The notes: a model not told the origin generated them from the sequence alone. Positions 1 through 8,737 are shown, counted from the first letter of the stretch. The stretch: 64,000 nucleotides of DNA from Candidatus Aminicenans sakinawicola JGI OTU-1 (GCA_000493965.1 AWNV01000003.1:1-64000), one strand, 5' to 3'. Program-made: numbers and translations.

Positions 1-184
1 CTAAAAAATATATACAGATAGCATCGCAAGCGGAAATACAAGAATGAATAGCATTAATTGTAGCTGCATTCCATTCTTGTACAGCAAAGGAGTTTTTTGC
101 CGCATGGAGGCATTCTTCAGCACGCTTAAAATAGTTAATGTATAATGACTTTTCAACATCTCTCGTTCTGAATTTAGGCGTCAT
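1..184 (-). CDS. HEPN-domain protein, N-terminal part (cut by window edge)
   Basis: Reading leftwards from an ATG at 182-184, about 61 codons stay open to the window edge. The peptide starts MTPKFRTRDVEKS and continues with the helical pattern RAEECLHAAKNSF and NAATINAIHSCISACDA, which is the usual N-terminal helix pair of HEPN (HepT-like or DUF86-like) proteins. HEPN proteins of this size are commonly RNase toxins paired with an MNT nucleotidyltransferase antitoxin. The MNT gene ends only 3 bp upstream, so the two form a tight operon. The C-terminal half, which would hold the Rx4-6H catalytic motif, is outside the window, so activity cannot be judged. Confidence 0.7.
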   Translation of the reverse strand, partial: MTPKFRTRDVEKSLYINYFKRAEECLHAAKNSFAVQEWNAATINAIHSCISACDAICIYFL

Positions 185-187
185 AAT

Positions 188-790
188 TTATCCTTTCTTT
201 CCCGAAAAGATTTCAATTCCTTTTTTAATTTCAGAAATAACCTTCAATCTTTTTTTCTGTTTCAATTCTTGTTCCGTTAAGATATAAGGAGCTAGTCTAT
301 TTCCATACATTTCAAAACATATATTTGATAATTTCTCTATTGAGGACTCAAGTTTCTCTTTGCTCTGTTTGTCTCTAGCCAAAACAAAAATATCTATATC
401 ACTATTTGTCCTTTCCGAGCCTTTAGCTACGGAGCCAAAAAGAACTATTCTTTTAATCAAGGTCTTGGGTAGATTTTTTAATAATATCTTTTTTAGTTCC
501 TCAATAGGCTCTTGGATTCCTGAAACGCCTTTAATCAATTCAGATAAAGCTCTAAAAGCATAACTTTTATGATTTACTCTCCATAAATGAGCTTTTCCAA
601 TAGTAACAAAATTTACGAAATTCAACTCAGCAAGCTCTCGCATTGTCCTATTAACACTCATATGAGAGACTTTCAAAATGGAAGCGATTTCCCTTTCACT
701 CATAGAAGCTTCATGTGTTAGCAAGAATTTTATTATCTTTATCTTCGTTTTTGAGTTTAGTACATCCAATAGCGAGATGCGAAATTTCAT
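188..790 (-). CDS. HTH-MNT nucleotidyltransferase (antitoxin-type)
   Basis: The 200-aa protein has an N-terminal winged helix (about residues 5-70, including SEREIASILKVSHMSVNRTM) and a C-terminal minimal nucleotidyltransferase domain. The nucleotidyltransferase signature LFGSVAKGSERTNSDIDIFV gives GS-x10-DxD. In HEPN/MNT modules the MNT partner modifies or neutralises the HEPN RNase. The added HTH suggests that this antitoxin also represses its own promoter. Three 7-bp alternating half-sites lie 13-39 bp upstream of the start. The HEPN gene follows after a 3-bp gap. The family is clear; the toxin-antitoxin role is inferred from the pairing. Confidence 0.85.
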   Translation of the reverse strand: MKFRISLLDVLNSKTKIKIIKFLLTHEASMSEREIASILKVSHMSVNRTMRELAELNFVNFVTIGKAHLWRVNHKSYAFRALSELIKGVSGIQEPIEELKKILLKNLPKTLIKRIVLFGSVAKGSERTNSDIDIFVLARDKQSKEKLESSIEKLSNICFEMYGNRLAPYILTEQELKQKKRLKVISEIKKGIEIFSGKKG

Positions 791-802
791 ATCATTCTCC
801 TT

Positions 803-829
803 TGTAACATTTCTGTTACAAGTGTAACA
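803..829. promoter_or_regulatory. Three alternating half-sites, candidate MNT-HTH operator
   Basis: TGTAACA (803-809), TGTTACA (814-820) and TGTAACA (823-829) form two overlapping perfect inverted repeats just upstream of the HTH-MNT gene start at 790. Placement and symmetry suit autoregulation by the winged-helix domain. Binding is inferred. Confidence 0.5.
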
Positions 830-1052
830 TATTTAATAGAGATATCATATTATTTTTGCATACTCAGAATTCTCTTCCCAGAGTTGCATGAATCAACTCT
901 AAATTTTTTTTAGATAATTGCATAGTTGACAAATAGCACAATATCTTTTGTCCAAATATTGCTGATACGTCACATTTGTAAAGAGAATATTGGATATATT
1001 TAGAGCCAAGTTACAATTTACGATAGAATGAAATAAAATTTAAGGAGGAGCT

Positions 1053-1505
1053 ATGAAATCTAAATTTGTGCTTATTGGTTTCTTGTGTATTTTATTCTTT
1101 TTATTTCAAAATTGTACCAAAAAAACACACTCAAATAAATGGCAAGGAACAATTGAGGAAATTGATGGAGTAACGGTTGTCAAGAATCCAGAAGAGCCGA
1201 TATATAATGAGGACATCTTTAGCTTGGAAGAGGAGTTAACTATCGGAGAGAAGCAAGGGAATGAAGATAATATGTTTTCTGCAGTTAATCATCTAACAGT
1301 GGATGATGATGAAAGGATTTATGTTCTTGACTATAAAAATGTTCAGGTCAAAGTTTTTGACAGGGATGGAAAATATTTGAGTACCTTTGGACAAAGAGGG
1401 CAGGGGCCAGGGGAGTTTTTCAGACCAAGAGGGATTTATATTACATCTGAAGATGAAGATGGCTATCAGTATGTTAAAAGATACAAAGTTACCTGGAAAT
1501 ATTAA
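1053..1505 (+). pseudogene. Internally deleted 6-bladed beta-propeller lipoprotein
   Basis: The 150-aa ORF has a good ribosome site (aaggaggagct) and a lipoprotein-like signal (hydrophobic stretch ending FLFQNC). It matches the first ~125 residues of the full-length neighbour at 1620-2876: both have VVVKNP/VVVSNP, the 'GE.EG(D)ENYMF/EGNEDNMF' segment and GQRGQGPGEF. After residue ~128 it jumps directly to DGYQYVKRYKV, which aligns with the far C-terminus of the neighbour (SGYRFVKRYNF). About 260 internal codons are therefore missing, in frame. It cannot form a complete propeller. It may still be secreted, but it is best regarded as a remnant. Confidence 0.75.
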
Positions 1506-1521
1506 CGAATTTAAGCCGACT

Positions 1522-1553
1522 GGAAGCCAGAGACCCCTAACGCCTTGGCTCCC
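1522..1553. repeat. Hairpin repeat, copy 1
   Basis: The left arm GGAAGCCAG and right arm TTGGCTCCC can form a stem with one mismatch. It lies between the two propeller genes, just 3' of the truncated one. Three related hairpins occur at 2909, 18535 and 21218. Confidence 0.55.
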
Positions 1554-1619
1554 CGAGGGTTGAGAAAATACGCTGAGCAAATTAGCATTTCAATAAATCA
1601 GACAGTTGAGGAGGAGAAA

Positions 1620-2876
1620 ATGAAAAATAAAATCTATTCTTTTTTAGTCCTTTTCATCGTGGTTTTCTTCACACTAAATTATTTCCCAAAAGAGGCGCTT
1701 GCTGAAGATATGAATAGAATTCAAAAATCTGACAACGTCGTTGTTGTTTCCAATCCAAAGACCCCAGAATTGAAGATGCGAATTGTTTTTAAAGAGGAAC
1801 TTTCTATAGGTGAAGTTGAGGGAGATGAAAATTATATGTTTGGCAGAAGCATTGGTTTTAACACAGATAATGAGGGAAATTTCTATGTGGCCGATTTTGA
1901 TAATCATAGAATCTTCAAATACGATCCTGAAGGCAAATATCTCCTCACTATCGGCAGAGAAGGCCAGGGACCGGGAGAGTTCCAAAGTTTATCTGTACCT
2001 CGATTCGACAAAGACAACAATCTGTACATCGCTGACTCATTAAACCGAAGAATTTCATTCTTTAACAAGGATGGTAATTATCTCAGGCAAATACGCATGC
2101 AGGAAAGATATTTCAATCCTTTCATCAATTCACAGGGTTATTTCATTACCAATAAGTGGGAGTTGAATCAAGAAGGCAATGTCCAGAGGCAAACAAGTAC
2201 TTATGGCCTTTTTAACAACAAATTCAATTTACTCGTAGAACTGTATAAAGACGAATTCGAAATGCCCATGCCCACAGGTAGAGACGAATCTGCAATAGCT
2301 GAATATCTTGCAAAGACATGGAGTAGAACGGCATTTAGACCTGCGGTCAGATATATTCTGGCAGATAATGATTTTATATATCTGGGTTGGCCAGATAAAT
2401 ATGAAATAAACGTTTATTCCCCTGAAGGAAAGCTTGTGAAACAAATCACCAGAGATTATGTTTCTATACCTGTAAGTGATAAAGACAAAGACGATTTTTT
2501 TGAAAGGATAAGTGAAAGTCTTTCCTCCATCCCGTTGTTTACTGAGAACCTGAAGAAAAAAGCTTTTCAGAAGATAAAATTCCCAAAATACAAACCTGCC
2601 TATCAAAATTTCACTTTGATGGAGAATGGATGGCTGGCCGTGACAGTTGATTCCGTTGAAGATGAATACACACTTTTCGACATTTTTGATCAAGAAGGAA
2701 GATACATTGCGCATTTCAAAACGCCGATGCCGGTTGAGGGAGCCTTCTCTGCATTTTTGTTCTTTAAGAACGGCAAAGCCTATGCTGTCGCTACCGAAAG
2801 TGGGTATAGATTTGTGAAAAGATACAATTTTGAAATTCAAGAATACAAAGATAATAAATGGGTAAGGAAAAAATAG
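1620..2876 (+). CDS. Secreted 6-bladed beta-propeller protein
   Basis: The 418-aa product starts at ATG 1620, which follows gaggaggagaaa; the upstream in-frame ATG at 1545 has no ribosome site. Residues 1-24 form a signal peptide ending around EALA. The rest has propeller blade motifs such as NFYVADFDNHRIFKYDPEG and NLYIADSLNRRISFFNKDG, spaced about 45 residues apart, and the family-typical GREGQGPGEF. The 6-bladed beta-propeller (NHL-like) family is abundant in Bacteroidota and Acidobacteriota-like genomes and is usually a secreted or periplasmic protein of unknown ligand. The gene at 51444-52595 is a distant paralogue. Specific function is unknown. Confidence 0.85.
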   Translation: MKNKIYSFLVLFIVVFFTLNYFPKEALAEDMNRIQKSDNVVVVSNPKTPELKMRIVFKEELSIGEVEGDENYMFGRSIGFNTDNEGNFYVADFDNHRIFKYDPEGKYLLTIGREGQGPGEFQSLSVPRFDKDNNLYIADSLNRRISFFNKDGNYLRQIRMQERYFNPFINSQGYFITNKWELNQEGNVQRQTSTYGLFNNKFNLLVELYKDEFEMPMPTGRDESAIAEYLAKTWSRTAFRPAVRYILADNDFIYLGWPDKYEINVYSPEGKLVKQITRDYVSIPVSDKDKDDFFERISESLSSIPLFTENLKKKAFQKIKFPKYKPAYQNFTLMENGWLAVTVDSVEDEYTLFDIFDQEGRYIAHFKTPMPVEGAFSAFLFFKNGKAYAVATESGYRFVKRYNFEIQEYKDNKWVRKK

Positions 2877-2908
2877 TTAATATTACATCTTATAGTGGGG
2901 ATATGCCT

Positions 2909-2939
2909 GGAAACCAGAGACCTTAAAGCCCTGGCTTCC
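2909..2939. repeat. Hairpin repeat, copy 2
   Basis: GGAAACCAG pairs with CTGGCTTCC (one A/C mismatch) around a loop of about 13 nt. It sits 30 bp after the propeller stop codon. It belongs to the same family as copies at 1522, 18535 and 21218. Confidence 0.6.
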
Positions 2940-2951
2940 CTTAGAGTCGAA

Positions 2952-3189
2952 ACCTACCAGCTTCCGATCATTCAGGAGGAACAACACCTGCACTCCAAAG
3001 ACTGGGCAGAGTTGATCAGGAAAGTCTTGAGATTGATCCTCTCATCTGTCCTACATGCGGTGGCCGGATGAGAGTGATCGCTTTCGTAACCGATTATTCC
3101 TCATTGGACAGGATCATCACCCTTCTCAAGCTCCTTTTTCATGCCGAACGCCCTCTCCCCCATCCCGAGTTCTACAGACGGAAGGAATT
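2952..3189 (+). pseudogene. IS91-like transposase C-terminal remnant
   Basis: In two adjacent frames this stretch encodes DWAELIRKV followed, after a one-base shift near 3027, by EIDPLICPTCGGRMRVIAF and then about 30 further residues ending HPEFYRR. The phrase with CPxCGGxMRVIAF is the typical C-terminal zinc-like segment of IS91-family (Y2) transposases. The N-terminus and catalytic tyrosines are absent and no terminal repeat is seen. It is a decayed fragment lying at the 3' end of the convergent flavoprotein gene. Confidence 0.7.
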
Positions 3190-4568
3190 AGATTTAAATC
3201 TTTTTTAAGTTTCTTTGAGTATTCCATGTATTCTTCTATCAGTTTGAATTTTTTGTTCGAAAGATTTTTCAGGTCCAAATTAAATGTTTTACTGCCTTTC
3301 TCAACAACAGATGCGTAATCTTTTTTCAGCTTCTGAAAAGCTTCTTTCAATTCATGCAGTTTTTTCGACGTCTTTTCATATTCATTTTTTAAATTCACAA
3401 TCCACTTGTCAGCCGCAGACTGTAATTCCCCTGTCAGTGAGAGCATGAGGTCTTTCACAGAGACGATCTCTTTTATGCGATAAGCATTCTCTCCGGCAAA
3501 GGCGAAACCCTTTTTCAGGTTCCCCAGGCGGGCATTATTTAGGGCAATGGAAATGCAGTAATTTGCCTTGTCGGCACCGCAGCTAGAAAGACATTGCCAG
3601 GGGCAGCGGAATGTCTCCCGCTTTCCATTTTGTACTCTTTCAAGAAAGGGGCTGGTGATGGCTCTCCCAGGAAGCCCGACAGGGCTTTTTATGATGATGA
3701 TGTCTTCCTTTTTGCTTTTCAGGTAGGCTTCTTTAAATCGGATATCCGCATCGCACTCTTTGGTCGCCACAAAGCGGGATGCCATCTGAACACCCGCAGC
3801 TCCCATTTTGAGAAACTTGTGGATGTCCTTGCCGGTGAATATGCCCCCCGCGGCAATGACCGGGATCTTGCGGCTGAATGATTTTTCAAAATCCTTGAGT
3901 GCTTTGATAACATCCGGAACAAGGTTTTCGAGCCTGTAAGCCGGATCGCTTATCTGTTCTTGCTTAAACCCAAGATGCCCTCCAGCCTTTGGGCCTTCTA
4001 CAACAACCCCATCCGGAATATCATGATACTTTTTTTGCCAGACGGAAAATATGAGTCTAACGGCTCTGCCGGAACTGACAATGGGTACGAGCTTCACGTT
4101 GGCTTTCCTCAGTGCATCGATCGGAATCCCTCTTACAGGAAGGCCGGCTCCGATAAATACAACATCCACTCTCTCTTCGATGCACACCTGCAAGAGATCA
4201 GGATAGTCATTTACGGCCACCATGATATTGACGCCGATAATCCCATCTGTTTTTTTCTTTGCCTTTCGGATTTCCTTTCTCAGCACCCGGATGTTGGCTT
4301 TTTTGCCGTTTTTAAAATAATCCCGCTCCACCATACCGATGGCATTGGCGGCGATGACACCGATCCCGCCTTGGTTAGCAACTGCTGATGCCAACCCGGA
4401 GAGGGAGATACCGACTCCCATTCCACCTTGAATAATGGGGATGTCAGCCGTGCTATCACCTATTTTTAATTTTGGAATTTCAAAGTAGGGAAACTTCAGT
4501 TCAGGCAATTTCCATTTCGGCAATTCAACTTTAGGCAGCTTGATCGAACCCAGTTTAGGTAATTCCAT
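3126..4568 (-). CDS. Nitronate monooxygenase / NPD-family FMN protein with altered C-terminus
   Basis: The 480-aa product starts at ATG 4568, which has AGGAG 8 nt upstream; the ATG at 4601 lacks a ribosome site. An unusual Pro/Lys-rich leader repeats K(L/V/W)xLPxLK-type units (residues 1-35). The FMN-binding TIM barrel follows: IIQGGMGVGIS, GVNIMVAVND, EGPKAGGHLGF (the conserved catalytic His region) and AAGGIFTGKDI...GAAGVQMASRF. A Lys/Glu-rich helical tail follows. Family members oxidise nitronates or act as FabK-like reductases. The last ~20 codons (PSVCRTRDGGEGVRHEKGA) are antisense to the IS91-like remnant, so the native 3' end appears to have been replaced. It is divergent from a second NPD gene at 5163. 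Confidence 0.85.
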   Translation of the reverse strand: MELPKLGSIKLPKVELPKWKLPELKFPYFEIPKLKIGDSTADIPIIQGGMGVGISLSGLASAVANQGGIGVIAANAIGMVERDYFKNGKKANIRVLRKEIRKAKKKTDGIIGVNIMVAVNDYPDLLQVCIEERVDVVFIGAGLPVRGIPIDALRKANVKLVPIVSSGRAVRLIFSVWQKKYHDIPDGVVVEGPKAGGHLGFKQEQISDPAYRLENLVPDVIKALKDFEKSFSRKIPVIAAGGIFTGKDIHKFLKMGAAGVQMASRFVATKECDADIRFKEAYLKSKKEDIIIIKSPVGLPGRAITSPFLERVQNGKRETFRCPWQCLSSCGADKANYCISIALNNARLGNLKKGFAFAGENAYRIKEIVSVKDLMLSLTGELQSAADKWIVNLKNEYEKTSKKLHELKEAFQKLKKDYASVVEKGSKTFNLDLKNLSNKKFKLIEEYMEYSKKLKKDLNLIPSVCRTRDGGEGVRHEKGA

Positions 4569-4609
4569 AATAATTCTCCTAACAGTCCAGGCCCTTTCCA
4601 TATTCCTTA

Positions 4610-4625
4610 GATAGTCCAGACTATC
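4610..4625. promoter_or_regulatory. Perfect inverted repeat, candidate TetR-type operator
   Basis: GATAGTC-CA-GACTATC is a perfect 7+2+7 palindrome 42 bp upstream of the flavoprotein start at 4568. The form resembles operators of TetR-family regulators that control fatty-acid or detoxification genes. No regulator gene is nearby, so the assignment is tentative. Confidence 0.45.
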
Positions 4626-4718
4626 ATGCTTATTATAGAGTAAACCCAGAAAGAATCAAGCCCAATCCTTCTGAAAATAAGCTGGCTTTTAGTCTGGTAA
4701 TCCGGGAAAACTTTCTGT

Positions 4719-4910
4719 TTAGAAAAAATCACAATGACTCGAAAATGCAGGCTGACCTGCCTCAATTTGTGAATAGTTTTTATTGATTAGATTATGCTGT
4801 GCACATAGAGTCTTGCCATTATCAATATTATTTGTCCCACCCTTATCTTTAGGCCTTATATGGTCTGCACATGTTTCAACTCCGTCAGTATAATGGTTTT
4901 GTCGAGTCAG
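4719..4910 (-). pseudogene. HNH endonuclease C-terminal remnant
   Basis: The minus strand carries an open stretch with ETCADHIRPKDKGGTNNIDN followed by GKTLCAQHNLINKNYSQIE, ending at a TAA at 4719-4721. This matches the HNH core (DHIxPxxKGGT...N...LCxxHN) and the common tail of HNH restriction-like nucleases. No start codon or upstream domain is present, so it is a relic. Confidence 0.65.
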
Positions 4911-5162
4911 ACCAGAATGGGTCGCAATTTTAGGTGTATCTCCTTACAATATAATAAGGAGGACACTATTGTGATGAGCGACAATTTTTTTAAGTTCGGA
5001 CTATGCCGCACGATGTATTCGGTGAATATTGAAAATCCAGGACTTCAACCTGCATGCGGATGAATTCAATATTTTTAACCATTGGTTTAATTTCAGAGGA
5101 GAAATTCTATATAATTGGTTTTTATTGGAAAACAAATCCACTATGCATTGTAGGAAGACAAA

Positions 5163-6173
5163 ATGAAAAATCTTGAAAAACTCTGGAAGAGAGGAAAGCA
5201 ATTTCTGGGAGTTCGCTATCCCATCATTGCCGGAGCCATGACATGGATCTCGAACAGCTCTTTTGTTTCTTCTGTCTCCAATGCTCATGCCTTCGGATGT
5301 CTGGCTGCGGGAAATATGGAGCCGGCACTACTGGATTCGGAAATAAAAAAAACAAAAGCATCAACTTCCCATCCCTTTGCCGTGAACCTGATCACCATCG
5401 CTCCTAATTACAAGGACCACTTGAAAATTGCTGCACGAAACGGGATTCCATTTATCGTTTTCGCGGGAAGCTTCCCGCGAGAACCGGAAATTCGTTTCGC
5501 CAAAGAAGGAGGGGCCAAGGTTCTGAGCTTCGCGTCATCGGAATCCGTCGCCCGCCGGCTCATCGACAGGGGCGTGGATGCTTTGATCCTGGAGGGCAAT
5601 GAAGCCGGTGGACATGTCGGACACGTATCCCTTGGCATTCTCCTCCAACAGGTTCTGTTCAAAATCAATGAAGTCCCCGTGTTCGTGGCAGGAGGCATTG
5701 CCACAGGCAAGTACATCGCTCATCTCCTTCTTATGGGAGCATCGGGCGTTCAAATGGGGACATTTTTTGTCATGACAGACGAATGCCGAACACACCCTCG
5801 ATTCAAGGACGCTTTCGCCAAAGCCAAAGCAAGGGACGCCGTAGCGACTCCCCAGATAGGATCAGAACTCAAGGTAGTGGCTGTCCGCGCCTTGAGAAAC
5901 AAGGCACTCGATCAATTTTCCGAACTGCAGATCGAGCTCATCAAAAGAAGAAAGCTCAAAGAGATTTCCCATGAAGATGCCCAGTTCAGGATCGAGAAGT
6001 TCTGGACAGGGGCGCTTCGACGAGCGGTTAAAGAAGGAGATATCGTCGAGGGCTCGGTCATGGCGGGGCAAAGCGTCGGCCTCGTCAACGAGATCCGGCC
6101 TCTGAGAAAAGCGCTTCACGATTTACTGGACGAAGCGGAAAAGGAACTGATCAAAATAAAAGAAAAATTTTGA
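5163..6173 (+). CDS. Nitronate monooxygenase / NPD-family FMN oxidoreductase
   Basis: The 336-aa protein follows a good ribosome site (aggaag 7 nt before the ATG). It shows the complete barrel signature of the family: YPIIAGAMTWIS at the N-terminus, PFAVNLI, ILEGNEAGGHVGH with the conserved histidine, and AGGIATGKYIAHLLLMGASG followed by VQMGTFF for FMN phosphate binding. Length is normal for class II nitronate monooxygenases. It is divergent from the other NPD gene ending at 4568, with nuclease debris between them. Substrate cannot be read from sequence; nitronates or enoyl thioesters are possible. Confidence 0.85.
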   Translation: MKNLEKLWKRGKQFLGVRYPIIAGAMTWISNSSFVSSVSNAHAFGCLAAGNMEPALLDSEIKKTKASTSHPFAVNLITIAPNYKDHLKIAARNGIPFIVFAGSFPREPEIRFAKEGGAKVLSFASSESVARRLIDRGVDALILEGNEAGGHVGHVSLGILLQQVLFKINEVPVFVAGGIATGKYIAHLLLMGASGVQMGTFFVMTDECRTHPRFKDAFAKAKARDAVATPQIGSELKVVAVRALRNKALDQFSELQIELIKRRKLKEISHEDAQFRIEKFWTGALRRAVKEGDIVEGSVMAGQSVGLVNEIRPLRKALHDLLDEAEKELIKIKEKF

Positions 6174-6397
6174 CACGGATTGAAAAATCAACAGGGAGGA
6201 TTTCCCCTGAATTTTCATTTTTTCAATTTCAGATTACATGTTTGGCTCTCTGTAAAGAAGAATTGATTGATCTAATGATGATAGATCATGAACATCATTG
6301 AAAGGGATTTGGAAAATCTTTCATGCTGATGATAATATGTAATTCCTCAGAATGCGGCTGGTGAGCCGTGTCGTAATCTTTTTAAGGAGAAAATGGC

Positions 6398-6613
6398 ATG
6401 TCTCACCTGTTGAATCGGATTGAATTGGAAATCGATAAGATCATCGCCCATCTCGATCTGACCTTTGAAGCTGACCGGCCACCTCCCCCTCATATTGTCC
6501 AGCAGGAACTTCTGATAGTAGCTGAATCTACCTTAAACTTGATGATTTGGAGGTTTCGGTTGATTTATTTCTCTTTTCTAGCCGTTGAACTTGTCGATTT
6601 GGATGTGATATAA
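6398..6613 (+). CDS. Small ORF, unknown
   Basis: A 71-codon ORF begins at an ATG with AAGGAG 8 nt upstream. The N-terminal 40 residues (MSHLLNRIELEIDKIIAHLD and onward) look like a plausible helical peptide, but the C-terminal part is hydrophobic and low in confidence. It ends 18 bp before the GWxTD gene. It may be a truncated gene or a leader. No family is recognised. Confidence 0.3.
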   Translation: MSHLLNRIELEIDKIIAHLDLTFEADRPPPPHIVQQELLIVAESTLNLMIWRFRLIYFSFLAVELVDLDVI

Positions 6614-6631
6614 TTATTTAAAGATGGGAAC

Positions 6632-8737
6632 ATGAAATCAAAGAGCTTTCCTCTATTTGTCCATATTTTCTTTCTTTTGTGCTTATTTTTCACTTTCGCG
6701 TCTGCAAAAGATAAATCCAAGCTTCCCCCTCAATACAAAAAATGGATTGAGAAGGAGGTCGTCTATATCATTACACCTGCAGAGAAAGAAGTTTTTTATA
6801 AGCTGGAAACAGATAAAGAAAGGGATCTTTTCATAGAAGAATTTTGGCAGCAGAGAGATCCCACGCCCGGAACTCCTAAAAATGAGTTCAAAGAAGAACA
6901 CTACAGAAGAATAGAGTATGTCAATACCACCAGAATGTGGGGACAGACCAGGCTGAAAAATAGTTGGAGAACAGATAGGGGAAGGATCTACATTACGTTA
7001 GGAGCGCCTCAGCAGATCGAACATTTCAGTACAGCAGAAATCTATCCTGCGGAAATTTGGTATTATAAGGGGAATCCTAGATACGGACAGCCAGCTCATT
7101 TCCGTCTCTTGTTTTTTAAGAGATACGGGGGAGGAGAATTTGTACTGTATAATCCGATTGCTGATGGCCCGAGAAATCTATCACCGCTTTCGTGGAAGTG
7201 CGGCAAATGTTCCACAGACGATGAATATGATACGTATGCTTATGGTTTAATAGCAGAGAGCGTGTCTGTCGAGTTGGCCGCGGCTTCTCTATCGTCTTTT
7301 CCCGGTCAAGGCATGACGCTGGCCAGCGGCTGGACGCTGCGGATGCCTTCTACCATTTTGGTGAGTGAGGTCCATACCTATCCCCACAGAAAAGTCGAGG
7401 ATGACTATGCCTACGAGTTTCTGGAACGAAAGGCTTCCGTAGAGGTTAGCTACTCGGTCTATTATATCAGGAATCGATCAAGAGTTGATGTCGTCCAGGC
7501 ATCCTCAGGGATATACTTTATCAATTATGCTATAGAACCTGAGACTCTTTCTGTTGATCTTTTTGAAAACAAGTATCTTGCCAACATTAAGGCTACCATC
7601 AGGGTGACGGACATTGAAGAAAGAACCATTTTTCAGCAGGAAAGGAATTTTCCGATTGAGATGAGAAGGGAACAGCTAAAGAAAATAAGAGAAAGGCCCT
7701 TTCATCTTTACGATTCTTTTCCGTTAATTCCCGGGAATTACAGATTCAACCTCCTGCTGGAGAACACTGTCTCCAAGGAATTCACCTCTTTCGAAAAGGA
7801 TGTCCTGGTACCAGAGCCAGGATCCTCTCTGATGGGCTCTCTGATCTTGGCGGACAGAGTGAATCAAGACTCGCCATACGGCCAATTTAACAAGGCCTTT
7901 AAGATAGGGAATCTTCAAGTCTACCCTTCGCTGAGAAAAAGATTTTCTCAAACGGATAAACTGTACATATTTTTTCAGGTTTATGGATTAAGCCCGGTTT
8001 TGCAGGAAAACGGAATTATGGAATTTGCATTCTATAGAGAAGGGGAGCCATTTCAGACGAGTAGAAAAAAGCTCGCTGAGTATGAAGATAAGCGATACAT
8101 CTTTGAAGAAATCTCCTTAGAGCAATTTCCTGTTGGTGACTACACATTAACAGTGTCCCTTTTGGAAGAGGAAGGAAGAGGCATTCTTTCCAATAAAGAA
8201 GAATTTTCTGTTCATGCAAGACCATTACCTGAATCCTGGATACTGAATCAAACCTATCCCCCTTTAGATGATCCCTCATACTTATTTCTATTGGGCAGTC
8301 AGTACCTCAATAAGGGGGAAATGACAAGCGGTCGTGATGTGTTAGAAAAAGCATATAATGGAGATACGGATTCCCTTCAGTATGCTTTGAACTATACCCG
8401 AGCGCTCTTATCTTTGAAGGAATACAAGAAAATTCAGGAAATTTTGATTCCTTTCCTGAATAGGCCCGTTGAAAAATATATCCTCTATAAATTTTTGGGC
8501 ATTGCTCATCAAGGACTTGAAGAATATGAGAAAGCAATTGACTTTTATAAACAATACATTTCTCACGAAGGATCAAGCTTCGATATTTTGAATTCAATAG
8601 CCCTCTGCAATTATCAATCGGGCAATGACAAGGAGGCTTTAAGGGCTTGGGAGAAATCTTTGGAAATGAACCCTAAACAAGAAGAGCTTAAAGGGGTCAT
8701 AAAGATTCTGAAGGAAAAAATAAGGAATAAGAGATGA
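6632..8737 (+). CDS. GWxTD domain-containing secreted TPR protein
   Basis: The 701-aa protein has a signal peptide (residues 1-24, ending FASA). The GWxTD domain follows, with FWQQRDPTPGTPKNEFKEEH and SWRTDRGRIYITLGAP, where the defining motif reads S-W-R-T-D. The central region is beta-rich. The C-terminal ~170 residues carry TPR-like repeats (for example YALNYTRALLSLKEYKK and YEKAIDFYKQYI). GWxTD proteins are typical of Acidobacteriota, Aminicenantes and Bacteroidota and act in the periplasm; their role is not established. The next gene overlaps by 4 bp (ATGA), so they are co-translated. Confidence 0.88.
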   Translation: MKSKSFPLFVHIFFLLCLFFTFASAKDKSKLPPQYKKWIEKEVVYIITPAEKEVFYKLETDKERDLFIEEFWQQRDPTPGTPKNEFKEEHYRRIEYVNTTRMWGQTRLKNSWRTDRGRIYITLGAPQQIEHFSTAEIYPAEIWYYKGNPRYGQPAHFRLLFFKRYGGGEFVLYNPIADGPRNLSPLSWKCGKCSTDDEYDTYAYGLIAESVSVELAAASLSSFPGQGMTLASGWTLRMPSTILVSEVHTYPHRKVEDDYAYEFLERKASVEVSYSVYYIRNRSRVDVVQASSGIYFINYAIEPETLSVDLFENKYLANIKATIRVTDIEERTIFQQERNFPIEMRREQLKKIRERPFHLYDSFPLIPGNYRFNLLLENTVSKEFTSFEKDVLVPEPGSSLMGSLILADRVNQDSPYGQFNKAFKIGNLQVYPSLRKRFSQTDKLYIFFQVYGLSPVLQENGIMEFAFYREGEPFQTSRKKLAEYEDKRYIFEEISLEQFPVGDYTLTVSLLEEEGRGILSNKEEFSVHARPLPESWILNQTYPPLDDPSYLFLLGSQYLNKGEMTSGRDVLEKAYNGDTDSLQYALNYTRALLSLKEYKKIQEILIPFLNRPVEKYILYKFLGIAHQGLEEYEKAIDFYKQYISHEGSSFDILNSIALCNYQSGNDKEALRAWEKSLEMNPKQEELKGVIKILKEKIRNKR

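Noticed and set aside
4860..5063. Plus-strand ORF upstream of the second flavoprotein
   Set aside because: It is antisense to the HNH remnant, has no ribosome site and no recognisable content.
6180..6230. CAGGG/CCCTG stem after the second flavoprotein as a terminator
   Set aside because: The stem is only 5 bp and the following T-run is interrupted, so I do not call it.
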